A DNA stretch of 36,714 nt. Origin: Candidatus Poribacteria bacterium (lineage in GTDB: Bacteria > Poribacteria > WGA-4E > WGA-3G). Under the pieces are notes generated by a model that did no database searches, was not told the origin of the DNA, and saw nothing but the letters and a program-made list of their open reading frames with translations. Each line of letters begins with the position of its first letter. The first letter of the stretch is position 1. The translations under genes and the position numbers were made by a program. The stretch is taken from assembly GCA_012270795.1 (NCBI GenBank), contig JAAXHO010000298.1, positions 1 through 36,714 of the forward strand. The letters are read 5' to 3'. Shown piece after piece: positions 32,300 to 36,714 of the stretch.

Positions 32300-33102
32300 A
32301 TTTCATTGCCTACTGCTTTTCCTGTATCTGCCTCCTCAGATGCATTGCCATCGACTTCTTTCGCTAAAAGGTCCGCCAGTTTTAAGCGAGGGAGCATAGC
32401 GGGACGGCCTGTCTTTTCCAAACGATGGGGTTTATGTGCAACAGTTTCTGCTGGGTTTCGGCGATTATCAATTTCCTGCTTTAAAAGGTCGGCTAGTTTT
32501 AAATAAGGAAGCATAGCGGGACGGCCTGTCTTTTCCAAACGATGGGGTTTATGTGCAACAGTTTCTGCTGGGATTCTACGTTTTTCAGTTTCATGTGGAA
32601 GGAGACCAGAAACTTCATTACTATTTTTAATTAGATTTGCAATGAAATCTATCAGTGGAACAAAGGGGTGATTTTCATTCTCTCCAGCTGCATTTTTTAA
32701 TCTGTCTCGAGCCGTAACTAATCTCTGAATATCATCTGCTGTCCATGTAGAAAAGAGATGATTTTCATCCTCACCGATTAGAACTATTAGTTTATCCACA
32801 ATCGCAGCGATAGTTTGTGGTAAAGTTACCGCTTTACTTATGGAAACACTATGTGAAGCAGTTAAATCAGATTTAAAAAATGCTTGCTGCTGGGGGATAA
32901 GCATAGTAAATTCACCAGCATTTTTAAAGGGGAATATTAACTCATCCAAGTTTGCAGTTAGTTTCTGATGCAGGATAGACCGTGTATCGGGACCGTTGAA
33001 ATCAAACCAGCGAGATCTACATTCATCTTCAAGCTTACGTAGAAATTTAGGAACAAATGAAATTCGTGATTTGTGTCGCACCGTTTGGCTTTCATATATC
33101 AT
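32293..33102 (-). CDS. Unrecognised protein coupled to the MazF toxin, with two 39-residue C-terminal repeats
   Basis: 269 residues. No domain recognised in 1-174: helical, with PKFLRKLEDECRSRWF, LIVLIGEDENHLFSTW and DDIQRLVTARDRLKNA. Residues 175-213 and 214-252 are two copies of a 39-residue unit, RR(I/N)PAETVAHKPHRLEK, then TGRPAMLP(Y/R)LKLADLL, differing at about six positions. It occupies the antitoxin position and overlaps the toxin start by 7 bases. It is three times longer than typical MazE. The repeated unit may be the toxin-binding segment; that is inference. The start ATG is fixed by TTTGAGGAA upstream. Confidence 0.7.
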   Translation of the reverse strand: MIYESQTVRHKSRISFVPKFLRKLEDECRSRWFDFNGPDTRSILHQKLTANLDELIFPFKNAGEFTMLIPQQQAFFKSDLTASHSVSISKAVTLPQTIAAIVDKLIVLIGEDENHLFSTWTADDIQRLVTARDRLKNAAGENENHPFVPLIDFIANLIKNSNEVSGLLPHETEKRRIPAETVAHKPHRLEKTGRPAMLPYLKLADLLKQEIDNRRNPAETVAHKPHRLEKTGRPAMLPRLKLADLLAKEVDGNASEEADTGKAVGNEIC

Positions 33103-33142
33103 ATTATATTCCTCAAATTATCATATTATATTCCTCAAATTC
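33099..33142 (-). repeat. 22-bp tandem duplication of ribosome site plus start codon
   Basis: On the minus strand the unit AATTTGAGGAATATAATATG is repeated exactly with a 22-base period. The downstream ATG starts the 269-residue gene; the upstream ATG opens a three-codon frame (M-I-I-stop) whose UGA lies in the second ribosome site. Confidence 0.65.
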
Positions 33143-33199
33143 TCCTCAAGATAATGGTGTCAGAATGTTGGCAGTGCTTTTATCCAGTCTACAACGAAT

Positions 33200-33228
33200 A
33201 TTATATCACAAGAAATTCTTACTGACAA
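33200..33228 (-). promoter_or_regulatory. Promoter of the toxin module
   Basis: Minus strand TTGTCA (33223-33228), 17-base spacer, TATAAT (33200-33205) with TGA before it as an extended -10. The leader is about 90 bases, ending in the duplicated ribosome site. Confidence 0.7.
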
Positions 33229-33283
33229 GAATTTTACCCTAATATGAAAACAATTTCATGGTATATTTCACAGAAAACTTGTA

Positions 33284-34555
33284 TTATTTGCGTATCCTTA
33301 TGCCACGTCGACGAAACCCCGTCAATAAATTCCCAATCCTATCCTGAACCCCACGCGCAGCCACCGCAGAACCAACATAATGACTTATCAAAATACCAAA
33401 CGCAAGCACCTCACCATCAGCACTACGCGTATAACCAGCAAGCGCAGATACACCACTCAACGTCCCCGTTTTCGCACGCAACGTCTTCGCAGCATACATC
33501 CCGCGCATCCGACTTCTTAACGTGCCATCAACGCCAGCAATCGGAAGCGATGACGTAAATTCCGGCATCAACTCAAAATCATGATACATACCCACCAAGA
33601 GTTGCGTAAGTAATTCCGCACTGACAAGATTGTAACGTGAAAGACCAGAACCATCAACAAAGCGATGAACAGACGGCTGCCCCAAAATCTCTACTAAATA
33701 CGCACTGATCGCTTCTCTACCCTTTTGCCAAGAGCCCGGTTCACCCTTCACCTCAGCACCAAGCGTCTTAAATAGCATCTCAGCAATCCAATTGTCACTC
33801 GGCTTATTCATCAATGTAACAATATCAGCAAGCGGCAGAGATTCATGAATAGCAAGGATACGAAAGTCAGAAGGAACAATACCTACAATGACTTGACCCG
33901 ATACCTTAACACCTTTTTCTTCCAGCGTTTTCTTCAGAAGTTGTCCACAAGCTATTGCCCTACTTGCAGTCTTTGGGTCGGGTTCAAGACTTCGTATACT
34001 CAACGCACTTATCAAATACGGACGGTCATCCCACATCCATCCAGGCCCCTCACGAACCGTGTCAAAATACGACTCATCCACGATAATGTCGCCAGCAATA
34101 GACAAAATACCAGACTCTGCAACTTTTACTACCAAATTCACAACATCCTCTGTCTTAAGAATGGGATCGCCACAACCTTTGAGATAGATACTGTTTATTG
34201 TTTGTGCCCCTTTTTCTGCGTCTGTATATAGGGCTGTGGTGAACCGAAATTCTGATCCAAGTTTCGCCAACGCTGTTGCTGCGGTAAAGAGTTTTGTAGT
34301 GGAAGCAGGATGATGCAACTTCTGTGCGTTTTTCGCATATATCATCTCACCCGTTTCCACCGCAACCACCTTTATGCCAATACTCGCAGTTGAAAATAGC
34401 ATATCTTTCAAAACATCTTCAATCTCAGTATGCAACGTCTCAAGTGGATCAACAGCCGGAATCGGAGGGGGCGTTTCAACAGACTTTGTTCTCAGAATGC
34501 CACAACTTGATAGTAATAAAACACATAAAAATATAAAAATACTAAAGGTTCTCAT
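33284..34555 (-). CDS. D-alanyl-D-alanine carboxypeptidase/endopeptidase, S13 (PBP4/DacB) family lipoprotein
   Basis: 423 residues from ATG 34553-34555, chosen because it gives a clean lipoprotein signal (lipobox LLSSC, Cys18); a longer frame upstream is not protein-like. Active-site motifs: Ser85-Thr-Thr-Lys88 (PASTTKLF), Ser253-Asp-Asn255 (KPSDNWIAE) and Lys362-Thr-Gly364 (RAKTGTLSG). YLKGCGDPIL and DGSGLSRYNLVS are typical of PBP4. The segment after YLISALSI (about 187-200) is much shorter than in E. coli DacB, so an insertion domain seems to be missing. It trims or cuts peptidoglycan cross-links at the outer face of the inner membrane, or anchored in the outer membrane. Confidence 0.88.
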   Translation of the reverse strand: MRTFSIFIFLCVLLLSSCGILRTKSVETPPPIPAVDPLETLHTEIEDVLKDMLFSTASIGIKVVAVETGEMIYAKNAQKLHHPASTTKLFTAATALAKLGSEFRFTTALYTDAEKGAQTINSIYLKGCGDPILKTEDVVNLVVKVAESGILSIAGDIIVDESYFDTVREGPGWMWDDRPYLISALSIRSLEPDPKTASRAIACGQLLKKTLEEKGVKVSGQVIVGIVPSDFRILAIHESLPLADIVTLMNKPSDNWIAEMLFKTLGAEVKGEPGSWQKGREAISAYLVEILGQPSVHRFVDGSGLSRYNLVSAELLTQLLVGMYHDFELMPEFTSSLPIAGVDGTLRSRMRGMYAAKTLRAKTGTLSGVSALAGYTRSADGEVLAFGILISHYVGSAVAARGVQDRIGNLLTGFRRRGIRIRK

Positions 34556-34607
34556 GCTTCTTATATTAGCATGAATCCTTAGATTAAAAAAGAAAAACAT
34601 CTTCAGA

Positions 34608-34806
34608 GGGTGTGTAAAGTTTTTGGCATGAATTGTGAGTAAAGTTGTTTTCACTTGTCTGAACCGGGATTCTCGGGATTATCAGATTACAAGGATTACC
34701 TCATCAAGGCTTTTTAATGCGGATTGATGTCAACTTTGGGAATAAAACCTGTTGAGGAAAATCCTGAAAATCCTGGTTCAGACAGAAGCAAAAACTTTAC
34801 ACACTT
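34608..34806. repeat. Family-D element with GTCTGAACC core
   Basis: Ends GGGTGTGTAAAGTTTTTGG (34608) and CAAAAACTTTACACAC (34789-34804). The core hairpin 34656-34784 begins TGTCTGAACCGGGATTCTCG. It is the simple form of the composite at 7660-8138. Its right end lies within five bases of the cimA -35 box. Confidence 0.8.
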
Positions 34807-34810
34807 AATT

Positions 34811-34839
34811 TTGACTTTTGGCTTGAAATGTGATAAAAT
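34811..34839 (+). promoter_or_regulatory. Promoter of cimA
   Basis: TTGACT (34811-34816), 17-base spacer, TAAAAT (34834-34839) preceded by TGA (extended -10). The leader is about 33 bases. Confidence 0.7.
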
Positions 34840-34879
34840 TCCAGTTAGTAAAAATAAAAACTGCTGAAAGAGACACAAC

Positions 34880-36451
34880 ATGGTTGAATTTTACGATACA
34901 ACGCTCAGAGACGGAAGTCAAGCCGAAGGCGTTTCATTCTCCGTTGAAGACAAACTTATTATCATAGAAGCACTTGATAAATTGGGTATACACTACATCG
35001 AAGGTGGGTACCCCGGTTCAAATCCAAAAGATATTGAGTTCTTTAAACGCGCAAAAAACCTAACATTAAAAACAGCAAAAGTCGTTCCATTCGGCAGTAC
35101 ACGCTATCCCGCATTCACCCCAGAGGACGACCCAAACCTTTCTGCACTACTTGATACAGGTACAAGAATCGTCACTATTTTCGGTAAAAGTTGGCAGCTG
35201 CATGCAACCGAAGTTCTACGCGTTTCAGCAGAAGAAAACTTAGAACTAATTGAAAGTTCCGTTCGATATCTTGTAGAAAATGGACGTGAAGTCATATACG
35301 ATGCAGAACACTTCTTTGACGGTTATACCGATGATCCCGATTATGCGATAGAGACACTACATGCCGCTGCATCGGGCGGAGCAAATTGTATAGTGCTATG
35401 TGATACCAACGGCGGAAGATTACCTTTAGAAATTCAGGAAGGTGTAAAAACCGCAATCTCCGCACTCGCATTGCCTATCGGTATTCACGCACACAACGAT
35501 GCAGGAATGGGCGCAGCAAACTCAGTATTAGCTGTCCAAGCTGGCGCAAATCACATACAAGGCACATTCAACGGCTACGGGGAGAGATGCGGAAACGCGA
35601 ATCTCGCTTCAATTATACCAACTATTCAACTCAAATTAGGTATTGAATGTCTCACCGAAAGTCAATTACAAGAAATTACCACCGTTTCCCGAATAATCAG
35701 TGAACTGGCAAACCTACCCCACGACGAACGACAACCCTATGTCGGACGTTCCGCTTTTGCACACAAGGGAGGGCTACACACAGATGCCATCCGTAAAAAT
35801 CGGCTTACCTATGAACATATTGAGCCTGAAAAGGTCGGAAACACACAACGCATCCTCGTTTCTGACCAGGCGGGTCGCGGCACTATCATGAAAAAAATCG
35901 AGAAAGAGTACCCTAACTATGATAAGAATTCACCCCAAGTCCTGGAACTCTTCAACCAACTAAAAAAAGCAGAAAATGAAGGATATCAATATGAAGCCGC
36001 TGAAGCATCATTTGAACTCTTGACACATAAAATCTTCAATGGATATGAACCCTTCTTTGAACATCTCGGTTTTCGTGTCATCATAGAGAAATTTTCAGAC
36101 CACACCATGCGATCTGAAGCAACCGTGAAAGTAACAACCCCTGATGGAGAAGACATACATACTGCCGCAGATGGCGACGGACCTGTCAACGCTTTGGACA
36201 CCGCACTCCGAAAAGCACTTGAACTCTACTATCTTGAATTACGGACAGTCAGATTGATAGATTACAAAGTGCGGGTCTTAGACACAAAAGCAGGTACCGG
36301 CTCTAAAGTCCGAGTACTCATTGAAGCAGGGGACGGACAGATAAGTTGGAGAACAGTCGGCGTATCTGAAAACATCATATCTGCAAGTTACGATGCACTC
36401 ATAGAAAGCTTTGAATACAAATTGTATAAAGACAAGAACTTCATTAAGTAA
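34880..36451 (+). CDS. cimA: (R)-citramalate synthase
   Basis: 523 residues, the expected length. TIM-barrel catalytic domain with DTTLRDGSQAEGVSFS at the start, EGGYPGSNPKD, the metal motif HAHNDAGMGAANS, and NGYGERCGNANL. The C-terminal LeuA-type regulatory and dimerisation domain (about 390-520; HIFNGYEPFFEHLGFRV-like KIFNGYEPFFEHLGF, then DGDGPVNALDTALRKAL) binds the feedback inhibitor. The YPGSNPKD and AEHFFDGY features separate it from isopropylmalate and homocitrate synthases. It condenses acetyl-CoA with pyruvate to citramalate, giving isoleucine without threonine. Own promoter; AAAGAGAC precedes the ATG. Confidence 0.93.
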   Translation: MVEFYDTTLRDGSQAEGVSFSVEDKLIIIEALDKLGIHYIEGGYPGSNPKDIEFFKRAKNLTLKTAKVVPFGSTRYPAFTPEDDPNLSALLDTGTRIVTIFGKSWQLHATEVLRVSAEENLELIESSVRYLVENGREVIYDAEHFFDGYTDDPDYAIETLHAAASGGANCIVLCDTNGGRLPLEIQEGVKTAISALALPIGIHAHNDAGMGAANSVLAVQAGANHIQGTFNGYGERCGNANLASIIPTIQLKLGIECLTESQLQEITTVSRIISELANLPHDERQPYVGRSAFAHKGGLHTDAIRKNRLTYEHIEPEKVGNTQRILVSDQAGRGTIMKKIEKEYPNYDKNSPQVLELFNQLKKAENEGYQYEAAEASFELLTHKIFNGYEPFFEHLGFRVIIEKFSDHTMRSEATVKVTTPDGEDIHTAADGDGPVNALDTALRKALELYYLELRTVRLIDYKVRVLDTKAGTGSKVRVLIEAGDGQISWRTVGVSENIISASYDALIESFEYKLYKDKNFIK

Positions 36452-36461
36452 ATCCCTTCTA

Positions 36462-36643
36462 CTAAGTGGTTCACTCGCTAAACATTTATTATATGAAAGA
36501 CGAACCTAAATAGATCCAAAAGTCCCTTCCCCTCGCTTGCTATTCTTAGCCCCCCGCTTGCGGGGGGTTGGGGGGTCGGGATAAAGGGGGGTGAATTTAG
36601 GATGTCCAAAATACCAATATTAATTGCCGAGTAAACTACTAAG
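36462..36643. repeat. Family-F element (second copy)
   Basis: Ends CTAAGTGGTTCACTCG and, inverted, CTTAGTAGTTTACTCG. Same centre and spacing as 21527-21708. It starts 10 bases after the cimA stop. The remaining 36644-36714 shows only a short CCTGAAAATCCTGATTCA fragment related to the GTCTGAACC element. Confidence 0.85.
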
Positions 36644-36714
36644 CAATTCAATCTAATACAGAAGTCTTCTCCTGAAAATCCTGATTCACACCCCCCAAAC
36701 CTATTGTATATCTA

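Larger units (their letters stand above)
34556..34879. other. Divergent intergenic region: family-D element and cimA promoter
   Basis: Between the carboxypeptidase (minus) and cimA (plus) starts lie one family-D element (34608-34806) and the cimA promoter (34811-34839). No separate promoter for the carboxypeptidase was convincing. Confidence 0.6.

Overview
The window reads as a chromosomal segment of an AT-leaning bacterium, most likely of the Candidatus Poribacteria or a close relative. This is inferred from gene content and was not tested by phylogeny. The pointers are two phytanoyl-CoA-dioxygenase-like proteins, a sulfatase, a DUF2961/GH172 protein, ThuA, SMP-30 and Gfo/Idh/MocA proteins, a secreted metzincin followed by LRR and a beta-rich tail, and a very high load of short palindromic repeats. 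No tRNA, rRNA, CRISPR array, phage or intact transposase gene was seen.

Layout. 1-149: start of a lipoprotein gene (minus strand) with a consensus promoter. 150-908: two palindromic elements. 909-5467 (minus): a membrane-microdomain operon, NfeD(long)-NfeD(short)-FloA-FloA-small membrane protein. 5613-7118 (minus): FGGY sugar kinase. 7119-8219: nested repeats. 8220-13312: GH172-like gene plus a 1300-residue carbohydrate-active-type protein. 13419-13760: DUF350 membrane protein. 13761-14411: four elements in a row. 14412-17618: small cupin, PhyH oxygenase, frameshifted metzincin-LRR gene. 17974-21374: a 44-residue membrane ORF, MDR dehydrogenase, SMP-30, Gfo/Idh/MocA. 21784-22449 (minus) ThuA, divergent from an Mrp/NBP35 ATPase (22787-23728). 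23839-25906 (minus): gamma-glutamylcyclotransferase-like protein and two paralogous discoidin-like lipoproteins, one with an in-frame UGA. 26597-27973: sulfatase. 28156-30803: Mn-SOD, sulfite-oxidase-like protein and PhyH, an operon with two Tat-type exported redox enzymes. 30818-33102 (minus): a MazF-like toxin module with an unusual partner and a frameshifted TPR gene. 33284-34555 (minus): S13 D-Ala-D-Ala carboxypeptidase. 34880-36451: citramalate synthase.

How it fits together. Much of the content suits an organism living on complex, sulfated or unusual glycans (GH172, sulfatase, FGGY kinase, SMP-30, MDR and Gfo/Idh dehydrogenases, ThuA), with envelope maintenance (NfeD/FloA, PBP4-type peptidase) and oxidative or sulfite defence (SOD, sulfite oxidase).

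The two strongest unusual signals are: (1) a lipoprotein gene in which an in-frame UGA is followed by a GC-rich, SECIS-like hairpin and then by the conserved last strand of the domain, so it is a candidate recoded (selenocysteine) gene; (2) about twenty short palindromic elements with a shell-and-core design, in which the same few cores, three of them REP-like hairpins headed by GTAG, recur inside unrelated terminal-inverted-repeat shells, are sometimes nested, and often sit next to promoters.
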